From the NCBI GenBank assembly GCA_003615045.1, contig ML014340.1:1-25179 (forward strand): a stretch of 25,179 nucleotides of DNA. The letters are read 5' to 3'. The notes beneath the pieces are model-generated. The model saw only the letters and a program-made list of their open reading frames with translations, was not told the DNA's origin and made no database searches. This document shows positions 16,505-25,179 of this stretch, piece after piece (position 1 is the stretch's first letter; each line of letters begins with the position of its first letter). Origin of the DNA: Caulochytrium protostelioides. Taxonomy: Eukaryota > Chytridiomycota > Caulochytriomycetes > Caulochytriales > Caulochytriaceae. A program made the position numbers and the translations under genes.

Positions 16505-18505
16505 TTATGCGGAGAGAGCCGGGGAACTTGATGTGGCTTCAACATAATCCAGTTTTACTTTTTGCTTAAGCCCATGCAGTGCTTCCATGATATGCGCATG
16601 GAATGACAGCGCGTCTTGCATGCTCGTCACCAGTTTATTGGAGAGTCGCTCTTTCTCAGCGACGTAAGTTCTTGACATTTGCTGAAGCTCGGTATTAAGC
16701 TGCGTATGACGCTGCTGAACAGCCAGCAAGGTGTCACTGTCTTCACCCCGGAGAGCCGTCATGCTCTGCTCATAATGCTGAATTTGATGAGTCTTCGTCG
16801 CGTTGTTACGGCCGATGGTCTCCTTCTCAGAAGTATGCTCGTCGGATTGTTGACGCAACTGCTGCGATAACGACGCGTTCGCATCAGACTGCTCCGAAAA
16901 GGCTTCCTGTAGCTGATCGAGCTCTTCGGAAATGGCAATTCGCTCATCTTCTAAAGCATGCGCCTTGGCATTAAACGACTCAAGCATCGTGTGGATCGCA
17001 GGCTTCGCCAAATTTTGAAGATCAACCGATAGCAGCAGTTTTGGCGGTTCGTTATGAACCAGCAGAGACAATTGAAGATCCGGACGACTGGCGAATAGAT
17101 TAAGTCGTCGTCCGAGACCATTATACTCTTGAACCAGTTTGTCAAGAGTATCGATCTTCTTCTGAAGAGCAATTTCATGCTCCCAAGCAACGCGAGTAGC
17201 CTCCTCAGAACGCAATGCCAGCGTATCAAGACCTTTGGCCAGCGAAGTTTTTTCGGACGTCATACGATCAACATCGGCCGGAGAGACTTCTTGTGTGTCA
17301 ACCACATGCTGCAGCTGGCGCTGCTGCTCTTGTAACTGAGTGAGCTCGGACGCTTTTGTATTAGCATCTTCGCGAACTTGCTGAAGTTGCTCTGTCAAGC
17401 TGGCTACTTTTGTGTCTAGATGGCTCAGGTACTGTCTGAATTTTTCGCGGTCCTGTACAAGACCGTGATGATCTCGCTGAAGCACAGAAAGCGGGTCCTC
17501 ATTCATGCTGAGCGGCTCCCACTCAGCACGAAGCGCTGCATAGTGGGCGCGCATTCGCTCGAGGTCCTTGACAATATGAGCATTTCGTCGGTCAAATGTT
17601 TTGATCAAGTGCTGGTCCATTTCCTCGTTGTCATCTTCTCCAGAGAGGAATACACCATAGGCCGTAAGAAGATAATTGTAGAAGATGCGCTCGTTTGGGA
17701 CCTCGGCACCCACCATGCCTGTCTGAAAATCATCATTGGTGCCATGATACGTGCCTTCTGCTTGTTCACAGCACTGGATCAGCTCTTGAAGCCACGCCAA
17801 TACAGCTAACAAGGTAGGCCAGGCATGAGGCGACCCCACTGAGAACAACTGCGATTTGCTGATTCCGTCCGCAAACGGATACCGCAGGCTTTTAAGAATC
17901 AAAGGAACTTCTTCCTCAAATTTCTTTTGGTAGACATATTGGGAATCCAGCATGCCGTAAAGAAATTTGAAGATGCTCTGAAAATCTTTGGCGGATGGCG
18001 CTTGCATGGTCTTGACGGATATAGAGTTCGGGTAGCCGGCCTGTACTAAGAACGAAATCAGTCCTCGAATCGTCGAAATTTGCCACGATTTTTCGCGAAT
18101 GGGACGTGGGTCTTTTGTGATGCCAACCACTGTGTGGCCCATGGAAGTCCGCCCGGTAAACTGGCTCGATCGGCTATGCGCAATCACGATGTCGGAAGTG
18201 CACGTTGCATGAAAAAGCAGACGTGATCGGTGAGACCAGATGTCAGAGTAATCTGAAGGACTCCCGGAAGGCATTTGATCATGGTGATGACATAGTTGAC
18301 GCGAATACTGCGATCTCGACGAACACCGCCGCGCGACTTACCGGTTACCAGGCAGAACACTCAAACGTGAATTGCTCAAGCGATCGTCAGAAAGCCGGCC
18401 GCCGCTGTTTATAGCACCTGTCTGATGGCCATTGACATTGCTCTGGCGGCCCATTGCGCGAACAGAGCGCGCCGGGCCCAGAGACGCGCGACCCGTGGCC
18501 TCCAT
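16505..18505 (-). CDS. NDC80: NDC80 / HEC1 kinetochore protein (two exons)
   Basis: Exons 18342-18505 and 16505-18173 give 610 residues, within the usual 560-690. It is the microtubule-binding subunit of the Ndc80 complex (with Nuf2, Spc24, Spc25) at the outer kinetochore. The calponin-homology domain (about 75-200) contains DPRPIREKSWQISTIRGLIS, KDFQSIFKFLYGMLD and EEEVPLILKSLRYPFADGIS, then KSQLFSVGSPHAWPTLLAVL. Residues from about 250 on are coiled-coil, rich in Gln, Glu and Leu. Exon 1 supplies a basic, Ser-rich tail (MEATGRASLGPARSVRAMGR to LSVLPGNR) joined to RSSQFTGRTSMGH. It contains RASL and RLSV, which match the Aurora B consensus [RK]x[ST][ILV]. Without exon 1 the only available start gives an implausible leader. 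The ATG at 18505 has A at -3 and G at +4. Confidence 0.95.
18174..18341 (-). other. Intron of NDC80
   Basis: A 168-nt intron with the perfect donor CG/GTAAGT and acceptor GCGCATAG/C, in phase 2. TCTGACATC inside may serve as branch site. Splicing restores an in-frame Arg codon and gives a typical basic Ndc80 tail, which supports the model. The exact acceptor is the less certain end. Confidence 0.8.
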
Positions 18506-19302
18506 GATACAGCAGGCACCGATGTTAAGCGCAAGCACTGGCGCGAAAATTGAACAGGCAGGTTTACACACTGCTACTACTCAAATATTTTTAGCAAGCA
18601 ACACGCTCTGGCGAGTTCAATCGGTAGTTCAGGAGACCAGGATATGGTAGGGAAGTATGAGCAACTCCGACCGGGATATGCAGCAGTAAAGGACGCTGGA
18701 ATGTCGTCCCTTTGGGGCCCCAGCTACTGGGAAGGGCGCTTGGCTGCCGTGGCGGGGTTTGTCGTGGGTGGGTGAGTTTGCAAGCGTATGAGCCTCAGGT
18801 CATATGCTTGTCTGTGACCGTCTGTGTCGTTATTAATCGAATGTCTGTGTCTGGGGATCAAGATGCTTAATGGGTAGGCACACCAGTACCCAGCATGTTG
18901 CTAGCACTACCTCAAACGCAACCTGTCTGCTTTTACCGATCCAATGTCCGATGTAGCCAGATGCAAAAGGGGCAACTGTCCTGCTTTCTGCCCAAGCCAC
19001 ACCGTGCTTGTACTGCCCACGCCCCAGTTTTTCTCCGGTGCAAGATCGCCGTCGGTGCCGACGCGTTTATTGCTACTGCAACCCTTGCGTACACCACTTT
19101 CTCTACGGCTGTACCCTTAGATAAAGAGTTCTGACCCGTTAGCTGTTGCACAAGGTCTTTGCCGGATTGCGATGAATGAGGTGGTGACACCAGGACGCTG
19201 AATCATTATATTATATTTTCAAACATCCACCGACCAGGTCAAAATGTACAAATAAAAGAAATGCCGACATTCAACATTGTGCTGGACTGACCACACATAT
19301 GG
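18506..19302. other. Intergenic between nucleoporin 3' end and NDC80 start; no gene supported
   Basis: Short frames on both strands (for example 18895-19134 +) have no recognisable content. At 18799-18813 the + strand reads GTCATATGCTTGTCT, identical to the conserved start of eukaryotic 18S rRNA as I recall it. On the minus strand this antisense stretch is followed directly by CTGA. I find no C box near it. AT-rich sequence (TTATATTATATTTTC) at about 19205-19220 lies just downstream of the nucleoporin stop. Confidence 0.4.
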
Positions 19303-20210
19303 CTATCCTCGATACTGAGTAAAAGCTGGCGGCATAGATCCAGCAGAGCTACTGCCAAAATTGCTATTCGACCCAAAAGCAGGAGCCTGGGCCGCAGCGC
19401 CGAATGATGTTGGTGCGCTGGCATTGCTGTCCAGTACCGAAGAGGCGCCCTGGTTTGCTGCTGCGCTAAAAGATCCGAACGTCGTCGTGCCAAGCGTGCC
19501 ACTGCCGAAGACGCTACCTTTGGATGCAGACAGCGACGCAGCCATAGCACCAAGTGCATTGGTGGTACCAAAGCCCGATGTCCCGAACCCACTGTGGCTG
19601 GCACCGAATGACGAACCCATTGCAGAGGGGGAGGGGGTATTAGCACCTGATGAGGTCACGCCAAATCCGCCAGCACTCATCCCAAAAGCAGACTGGCCGA
19701 ACGCGGCACCTGTCTGAGCTGCCATGCTATGGCCGATCGGGCCTGAGTGAGAAGTAAAGCCAACAGGGGCCGTTGCCCCAAACGTAGATCCACCGAGGCT
19801 GGTGTTCGAGCCAAAGGCAGAAGGCGCACCGATCGCCGCTCCAAAAGCGGTGCTCGCCGGCCGAAAAGCATTGTGTGAGCTTTGAGATTGGCTGCTGCGG
19901 GCCTGGGTGCTACTAGCTCCGAACGCTCCAAACCCGGATGCTTGCCCTGACCCGAAGGCCGATGGAGCGAGCGATGATGAGCTGAATGCGAATCCTGGTT
20001 CTGGCCCGGATCCGCCACTGCGGTTAAATGCAGTCGGCGAACCTTTTCCGTCGGGGGGGTTCGGCGTGCGGCTTCCAAATGCGGTGGCAGCAGGCTTTGA
20101 GAGCGTGTTTCCGAACGCTGACCCAAACGCAGAGCTCGGCTGGCCAAAGGTGCCGAAGTGATTGGATGGGGTACTGATGGCAGACCCGAATCCACCAAGC
20201 CCCTCCATGT
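19303..20210 (-). repeat. FG-repeat region of the nucleoporin (protein-level repeats)
   Basis: This DNA encodes dozens of FG dipeptides in SAFGS, GFGA, TAFGA and TFGA contexts, separated by Ser/Thr/Gly/Ala/Pro spacers without charged residues. The DNA itself is not a clean tandem repeat, because codons vary between units. This points to old repeats held by selection on the protein. Confidence 0.85.
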
Positions 20211-23200
20211 TAAGATCCATGTCATCGGTATCATTCTCGGCGGGACCATTGGCAGCGGGGACGGCTGCAGGTGCCGCCGCATCTCCAGTCGGTACCGGAA
20301 CATTTCCCGCTGCGTCGGCTGCTGGGGTTGAAGCTGGATCAACAATGAGGGTGTGAGCTTTCGGGGTTTCAGAAACCGGCTTCGGCGACAGCGCAGGCTT
20401 GACGTTACTGGGCGTGCTCGCGAAGGGACGGGCTGCGGGATCAAGTTCCACAATGTTTTGTGAGGAGGTCGGGGCGGCCGCGAGAGCTGACTCGATGGGT
20501 TCCTGTGAGGAGGCCGGGACGGTCGCGGTGCCTGTGGCTACGCTCGGTTGAGACATAGAAGGCACATCGGACTTTTGCTCGGGAAGGCTCAGAACAGGTG
20601 CGGGGACGATTTTGGTCGTCGTCACGCTCGAAGAACGGGACGTGGACGAAAGACTCTTCTCAGATGCAATGATCTCTGAGCTCGTTTGCTCAGACGGCGC
20701 GGAAGACTCTTGAGATGGGGGCTTAAACGGTGTCTCCTTTGCACTCGATGGATCAGGCTTAACGCTTGACTGCGCTGACTTCACGCCGCTACCCAGTGCC
20801 TCGCTATCGGTCGGTTTTTTGGCCGCAGGGTTCGAGAACGAAGCGAAACTGAATGAAGTGGGTGCAGCCTTGCTAGTACTGGCGCCGAAGGGGTTAGTCA
20901 GAGGAGGCATAGATGTGCCAAACAAGGAGCCTTGAGCAGTAGTCGTGTCTTTAGCCTTTGAAACATAGGCAGCGTCGGCAGGGCTTCCAAAGAGTTTGGG
21001 CACTTCTGTGGCCGGTTGCTTAGCGGGCAATACAAATGTGAGCGGTGCTTTACTGTCAGGTTTGACTGCAGCGTTACCAAATCCAGCAAACTTGGGTATC
21101 GTCTGGCTAGTGACGAAACCCGGCTTGGGCGGCGCGACTGTGACTTTCACTGGAGGGGGTGGCGGGGGTGCCGACAGTGCTTTTGATGAAAGTTTGAGGA
21201 CAGCGTCATCAGATGGTGCATTAAAAGATGATTCTTTTTGAGAGGTGTCGACAGTGGCAGAAGCCACCACACCAGGCTCCTCTCGAACGATTTGTGGCGT
21301 AGCAGGGGCTGTTTCAGCTTCCAACCTTGGAGGTTTCGTCGTATCACTGTCCGCCGGCTCAGGATTCTGAGCTCCAAAACTCGATTGGTCGAGTCGTGAT
21401 GAGAGAGTCAGAGCTGGTTTTGAGGGAAATAAGCTGTTTAGAGCTGATGGCTCCTTGCCGACTGGAGCGCTCGCTGACGAAAACGGCGGGAATGGCATAG
21501 GCAATGATGTCATCGGTTTGGGGACAGCCTGTACTGAGGTCGCGGATTTCTTGTCTTCTCCGAAACTTGCCGGCGCATCGAACAAGGGCGGCTTCCCTGA
21601 AGCGGCAAAACCAGATGTGACATTAGTTTCGCGGTGCATCATGCTATCCGTCTGCTGGGTGGAATTGTTGGATGCATGTTTCACTAAGAAACCAAACGAT
21701 GGCGGCTGAGATTCTGCTGGGTCTGTAGTACGTTTTTCGGATGCAGCCGTAGCATTACCAGTGGACAGGGGAGCAGCCAAACCTGTCGGCCCGTGCACAT
21801 CAAGCTTCCCTGAAGGGACCTTTCCAGATAAAAACTCAGCAGCTCGCACAACCTTTGCTTGCTGATTACTCGAAGCATCGGAGTGTTTGGATCGGCTCTG
21901 CAACTCTTTGCGAGCTTGGGCAACCACTTCATCCAAGTATGTAGCCGGGGAGGCCTTCGAGAATGAGCTCACATGCCCTACACCAACACGGCTGGAACGT
22001 GTGGTGCAGGAAAGAAGGTGGCCCCAGTACGACACATCTGCATCGAGTTGCTCGGTTGAAAATGTCCCGCTCCCCTGTGCCACTTGGTGCGACACAGGTG
22101 GCCTACGAGAGATCCCTTCGTCGGGAACAAAAGCATCACCCGGCGTACGACCCGGGTGACGTGCGCCAACGGCCTCAGCATGGTCAGCATAATGGTCAGG
22201 CGCAACTTGGCTGCATCCCTCGTAACGCAACGACTCCGTTGGTGCAGCAGTGATCCGCCTCTGCAAAGCAGTAGCCTGTTGGAGCACGGCCAGCGTGGTC
22301 AATGTGATCTGATGGATCGTTTTGCAAACAGCGATCCAGCTTGTGGGTGATACCACACCGTGGCGGAGCTTTCCGACATGGTCACCCACTGGAGCCTGGA
22401 GATCATTTGCAATCATTGCTGGGATTTTGCCGATGGCCGTTTGTATGTATCGCACTTTAGCTACGAGCTGAGATCGCAACTGCACAAACTCGGGTCCAAG
22501 CTCGGTCTCCCTGTTTGGATCCGCCTGGCCGTTGTGAGTTTTCTGCCAGTTGAAATGGTGCCTAGTCTCGGACACGCTACGCCGAGTGTGCTGGTGTTGA
22601 GAGGACAGGCGGTGTTCCTGTGGACCGAGACTGTCAAGAGTGCACTGAATGGCCGTGCAGCGTTTCATGAGGAGTGAGGACGCTGTCGCCAGAGACGTGA
22701 TCTTGAGGCCATCAATAGACAAAGATCCGAGAGAGCCACTGGCTTTGCCGAATTTGTCCAGATCCTGTTGAACACTCTCGGCCACCTTCTCGGCCATGCG
22801 AACCAAAACGAGCTCTGCCTCTCTTTCATCGCTTTCATCGGCCAACTCAGGGATATCCGAAAAGGGCCCCTGCTCATTCGCGGCCTCATCTTCCTCTTCA
22901 GCAACGGCTTCCCGGTAGTCATCAAAGGCGTCTTGCCGCTGACTGCCCTCCAACGACGCGAACGCAGTAGTGGGTTCACGAGAGGCATCAAGTGATACTG
23001 AGACCGGTGCCGTTGCAAATGGCACTGAAGGGGTCGGCGTAAGCTGCACAGGGTTGGCAAAGGGCGCGGCCGCCAAGTTGGCACCAAAAGCAACGGACTT
23101 AACACCCTGTGAACGGTGAGAAAAGCCCTGTTTTTCGGCATCGGGCGCTGACCCACTTGCTTTCGCACCAAATGGCTGATCGACTTTCGGGGTTATCAGA

Positions 23201-24576
23201 TTTGAGGCTACGGGCACTTGCTTCGATGCAAACAAGCCGTCCTTGGAGCCGACTCCCGAAAGACTACTAGCGGAAGAATGGGGCGTGAACGAAGTCGGCG
23301 TGTTTCCGGAGGAACCTCCGGCCGTGGTATCAGCGATACGAGAAAGCTGAGTCATAAGTGTAGAAGGCTGACCTGAAGCAGCGACCTGAACATCCACTAC
23401 ATGATAGGCGATCACCACGCCTTCGGTGGTCATGATGAAGAGAATGGGAGCTGCGGGTATAAGACCTTGGTCGGGGTTGCTTGAACGGAACGGGTCGCAA
23501 GACGTCGTATTCAAGGCCAATCCCAATGGAAAGGTATCTTCAGAATCAGCAGTTAAAGGTAAAACCGCGCTTTTACCCTCGGGCAAGTTCCAAGTCTCCC
23601 AATCTCCAGAATCCTTATTGTGAGCAATCACGCCCATCGTCTCGGACTGAGAGCTGCAAAAAAACAAGACATGGTCGGCTCCGGCGAGACCACTCAGATA
23701 TAGCCAGAAGACTTGCGATTCACAGTCTCGGATTGGAAAACAGGGATCATCCATCTTGTGGTATATGCGGGCCCCTTTCGCATTGTGAATGATGTAGAGA
23801 AAGCAGTCGGCATTTTCTTCGAGGTTGGTGGGCCGATACTGAACAGCAAAATGCTCATTTTCGAACCACTTAATACTGTTCACGAGGAAACCTTCCTCCA
23901 AATCCGATGGCATAGGTACGGTTTTAGCGAGCGAACCGTCCGGCCGACGTGTTTGGATGGTGCCATCCTGCATGCCACATGCAATCTGCTTGCCCTTGGG
24001 TGACCAGTCGATGGAAGCCACGTGATCGCCAAACTTTTTGATGGATCCATCGCGCATTCCGACAAGATAGAGACTTGAATCGACGAGAAGCACGGCACAG
24101 GAGTCGGGTAAGGCGTGGGGATTCGGGCATACCACCTTTGGCTCGCCAGGAATGGAATAGGCCCCTGCTGGCGACACCGCAGAACCCTGCTTCAAGACGT
24201 CACTAAGCGCAAAGAGCAGCAGCTTAGGTTCCGATGTAACAACTATCAGCCGTTGTTCATCTGAAGAGAGAGCCATTGACACAACATGTCCCGATAACGT
24301 GACGGTCTGGGAGCGCTCATTCAAGACGATTTGATCGGTCAGAGCCGCTTTGTCGGCTTGAAGCGTGGCTCGAACTGTGTCGGAGCACGTGGCGACGACA
24401 AATCCCGATTCGGTTCCAAAACAAACAAGGCCATAACGATTGGAAACCACCACAAGTGATGAGAATGTAACGCGATCTAACGCACAATCGGTTACGCGAA
24501 GCTTGACGTCGGCCTGGACCTGCAGGAGCTCGATGGAATCGACATCGCGAGTCGCCGCCTCTATGGTGCCCGGCAT
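19303..24576 (-). CDS. NUP214: FG nucleoporin Nup214/Nup159 (cytoplasmic face of the nuclear pore)
   Basis: A single 1757-residue open frame. The N-terminal part (about 1-395) is the beta-propeller that binds the mRNA-export helicase Dbp5/DDX19. It includes the diagnostic DHVASIDWSPKGKQIACGMQ with DGTI following, and closes with ILFIMTTEGVVIAYHV. A mainly helical segment follows at about 575-830, preceded by an acidic patch (EAVAEEEDEAANEQ). The next 570 residues are Ser/Pro/Ala-rich, with scattered FG and a poly-Pro run. Residues from about 1400 to the end are dense in FG, SAFGS and GFGA-type repeats and close with FTQYRG. FG repeats form the pore's permeability phase and bind export receptors. 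The domain order (propeller, helices in the middle, FG at the C terminus) resembles animal Nup214 rather than budding-yeast Nup159, where the coiled coil is C-terminal. No intron is needed. It is the last protein gene in the window. Confidence 0.93.
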   Translation of the reverse strand: MPGTIEAATRDVDSIELLQVQADVKLRVTDCALDRVTFSSLVVVSNRYGLVCFGTESGFVVATCSDTVRATLQADKAALTDQIVLNERSQTVTLSGHVVSMALSSDEQRLIVVTSEPKLLLFALSDVLKQGSAVSPAGAYSIPGEPKVVCPNPHALPDSCAVLLVDSSLYLVGMRDGSIKKFGDHVASIDWSPKGKQIACGMQDGTIQTRRPDGSLAKTVPMPSDLEEGFLVNSIKWFENEHFAVQYRPTNLEENADCFLYIIHNAKGARIYHKMDDPCFPIRDCESQVFWLYLSGLAGADHVLFFCSSQSETMGVIAHNKDSGDWETWNLPEGKSAVLPLTADSEDTFPLGLALNTTSCDPFRSSNPDQGLIPAAPILFIMTTEGVVIAYHVVDVQVAASGQPSTLMTQLSRIADTTAGGSSGNTPTSFTPHSSASSLSGVGSKDGLFASKQVPVASNLITPKVDQPFGAKASGSAPDAEKQGFSHRSQGVKSVAFGANLAAAPFANPVQLTPTPSVPFATAPVSVSLDASREPTTAFASLEGSQRQDAFDDYREAVAEEEDEAANEQGPFSDIPELADESDEREAELVLVRMAEKVAESVQQDLDKFGKASGSLGSLSIDGLKITSLATASSLLMKRCTAIQCTLDSLGPQEHRLSSQHQHTRRSVSETRHHFNWQKTHNGQADPNRETELGPEFVQLRSQLVAKVRYIQTAIGKIPAMIANDLQAPVGDHVGKLRHGVVSPTSWIAVCKTIHQITLTTLAVLQQATALQRRITAAPTESLRYEGCSQVAPDHYADHAEAVGARHPGRTPGDAFVPDEGISRRPPVSHQVAQGSGTFSTEQLDADVSYWGHLLSCTTRSSRVGVGHVSSFSKASPATYLDEVVAQARKELQSRSKHSDASSNQQAKVVRAAEFLSGKVPSGKLDVHGPTGLAAPLSTGNATAASEKRTTDPAESQPPSFGFLVKHASNNSTQQTDSMMHRETNVTSGFAASGKPPLFDAPASFGEDKKSATSVQAVPKPMTSLPMPFPPFSSASAPVGKEPSALNSLFPSKPALTLSSRLDQSSFGAQNPEPADSDTTKPPRLEAETAPATPQIVREEPGVVASATVDTSQKESSFNAPSDDAVLKLSSKALSAPPPPPPVKVTVAPPKPGFVTSQTIPKFAGFGNAAVKPDSKAPLTFVLPAKQPATEVPKLFGSPADAAYVSKAKDTTTAQGSLFGTSMPPLTNPFGASTSKAAPTSFSFASFSNPAAKKPTDSEALGSGVKSAQSSVKPDPSSAKETPFKPPSQESSAPSEQTSSEIIASEKSLSSTSRSSSVTTTKIVPAPVLSLPEQKSDVPSMSQPSVATGTATVPASSQEPIESALAAAPTSSQNIVELDPAARPFASTPSNVKPALSPKPVSETPKAHTLIVDPASTPAADAAGNVPVPTGDAAAPAAVPAANGPAENDTDDMDLNMEGLGGFGSAISTPSNHFGTFGQPSSAFGSAFGNTLSKPAATAFGSRTPNPPDGKGSPTAFNRSGGSGPEPGFAFSSSSLAPSAFGSGQASGFGAFGASSTQARSSQSQSSHNAFRPASTAFGAAIGAPSAFGSNTSLGGSTFGATAPVGFTSHSGPIGHSMAAQTGAAFGQSAFGMSAGGFGVTSSGANTPSPSAMGSSFGASHSGFGTSGFGTTNALGAMAASLSASKGSVFGSGTLGTTTFGSFSAAANQGASSVLDSNASAPTSFGAAAQAPAFGSNSNFGSSSAGSMPPAFTQYRG

Positions 24577-24974
24577 GGACGTGGTGGCACAAACAAATTC
24601 AGCAGCTATCTAGGGAGCTCGGCGGGGTGTAGAAGGGGCAGGAACGCGTCTCGACACCTTGAATAATGCGAGTAATGCGAATGTCGAGCCTGGAACGCGG
24701 TATGTCGGTGGGAAAGCAGCAGTATCAGCGCTGTGTATGTGCGAGCACCGTCGTCGACAAATACTGAATCGCAGTGAGGGTGGCTTCGTTGTGGTGTAAC
24801 GTTTAAAAATTACAGAACCGCCGCAAGCTCGCGTTGGCATCGCAACAACATCGACCCTTCGATGGAAAGGCGAGCGAGCTCCGTGCGAGGCTAAAGCTTT
24901 GGGCAACGTCTCCGAACGGGGACCGTTCAATGCCCCAGGGGGTATAAGAGAAAAAATGATGTACTGAGTGCGTC
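24577..24974. other. Promoter region of the nucleoporin gene and tRNA 3' flank
   Basis: No gene is supported. The minus-strand frame at 24610-24930 has no domain. CGTTTAAAAATTAC at about 24799-24812 is the most AT-rich spot and could contribute to the nucleoporin promoter. The oligo-T terminator of the tRNA gene lies at its right end. Confidence 0.45.
24950..24955 (-). terminator. Pol III oligo-T terminator of tRNA-His
   Basis: Six consecutive T on the minus strand, about 20 nt downstream of the tRNA 3' end. Runs of four or more T end RNA polymerase III transcription. Confidence 0.75.
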
Positions 24975-25045
24975 TGCACTAACCAGGAATCGAACCTGGG
25001 CCGTCACGGCCACAACGTGATGTACTGCCACTATACTATTAGTGC
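24975..25045 (-). tRNA. tRNA-His(GTG): tRNA-His, anticodon GTG
   Basis: The 71-nt minus-strand sequence folds as a cloverleaf. The acceptor stem is GCACTAA with TTAGTGC, and the D arm is GTA..TAC around AGTGG. The anticodon stem is TCACG/CGTGA with loop TTGTGGC (anticodon GTG). The T arm is CCAGG-TTCGATT-CCTGG, and the discriminator base is A. There is no intron and no encoded CCA, as expected for a eukaryote. The base before the acceptor stem is G, but eukaryotes normally add the -1 G of tRNA-His after transcription. GGTTCGATTCC serves as the internal B box. Confidence 0.95.
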
Positions 25046-25056
25046 CATTTTTGTTT

Positions 25057-25179
25057 TTGTCGTAAGACACTATGGCTCACGGCTATCGTCAACCGAGCAT
25101 CACGCCACGTTGACGTCAGATCCACCCGACGAGACACGCTACCAATTGTCGTAAGACACTGTGGCTCAAGCCGATCGTC
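25057..25179 (+). repeat. 34-bp direct repeat pair at 89-bp spacing beside the tRNA gene
   Basis: Copies at 25057-25090 and 25146-25179 both begin TTGTCGTAAGACACT and share GTGGCTCA/ATGGCTCA and ATCGTC ends, with about five mismatches over 34 bases. They are separated by 55 bp that include TGACGTCA (25111-25118). The second copy runs into the window edge, so the repeat may continue. It lies in the 5' flank of the tRNA. Confidence 0.85.

Noticed and set aside
18760..18790. 5S rRNA-like GGGTGGGTGA
   Set aside because: Only about ten bases match. The rest of the 5S sequence, including its internal control region and helices, is absent.
1..25179. CRISPR array, prophage, or bacterial-type operon
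   Set aside because: There are no regularly spaced identical repeats with unique spacers. The genes are eukaryotic, with introns and a Pol III tRNA.

Overview
This window looks like nuclear DNA of a fungus, probably an early-diverging, zoosporic (chytrid-like) lineage. It carries single-copy eukaryotic housekeeping genes (NDC80, TMA20/MCTS1, ERV46/ERGIC3, a Nup214/Nup159 nucleoporin, acyl-protein thioesterase, inositol monophosphatase, annexin). It also has a few short GT-AG introns, one tRNA gene with a Pol III oligo-T terminator, and a decayed Fanzor (eukaryotic TnpB-like) gene. There are no bacterial-type operons or ribosome binding sites. The lineage assignment is an inference; the sequence itself only shows 'intron-poor, GC-rich eukaryote, most likely fungal'.

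Layout, left to right: a broken Fanzor gene (1-755, +); a possible small two-exon gene with a mitochondrial-type leader (1088-1457, +); inositol monophosphatase (2262-3203, -) with a 35-base poly-A/poly-T run just before its start; a PGQ-rich annexin (3949-5316, -); a GC-rich divergent spacer; acyl-protein thioesterase with one intron (6371-7212, +); a 664-residue RING-H2 protein with SUMO-interaction-like motifs (7331-9325, -); a BED zinc finger fused to a cytidine deaminase with a very acidic tail (9903-11240, -); about 2.1 kb without a secure gene; TMA20 with an 11-nt first exon (13386-14206, -); ERV46 (15259-16449, +); NDC80, whose N-terminal tail lies on a separate upstream exon (16505-18505, -); a 1757-residue Nup214-type nucleoporin (19303-24576, -); and tRNA-His(GTG) (24975-25045, -), followed to the right by a 34-bp direct repeat pair at 89-bp spacing.

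The genes do not form one pathway. They are a gene-dense housekeeping neighbourhood covering the kinetochore, the nuclear pore, translation re-initiation, ER-Golgi traffic, depalmitoylation, inositol recycling and pyrimidine salvage. The most unusual items are the Fanzor remnant, the BED-cytidine deaminase fusion and the SIM-containing RING protein. Composition shifts along the window: genes left of about 11.3 kb use strongly G/C-ending codons and contain many low-complexity tracts, while genes right of about 13.4 kb are closer to balanced.
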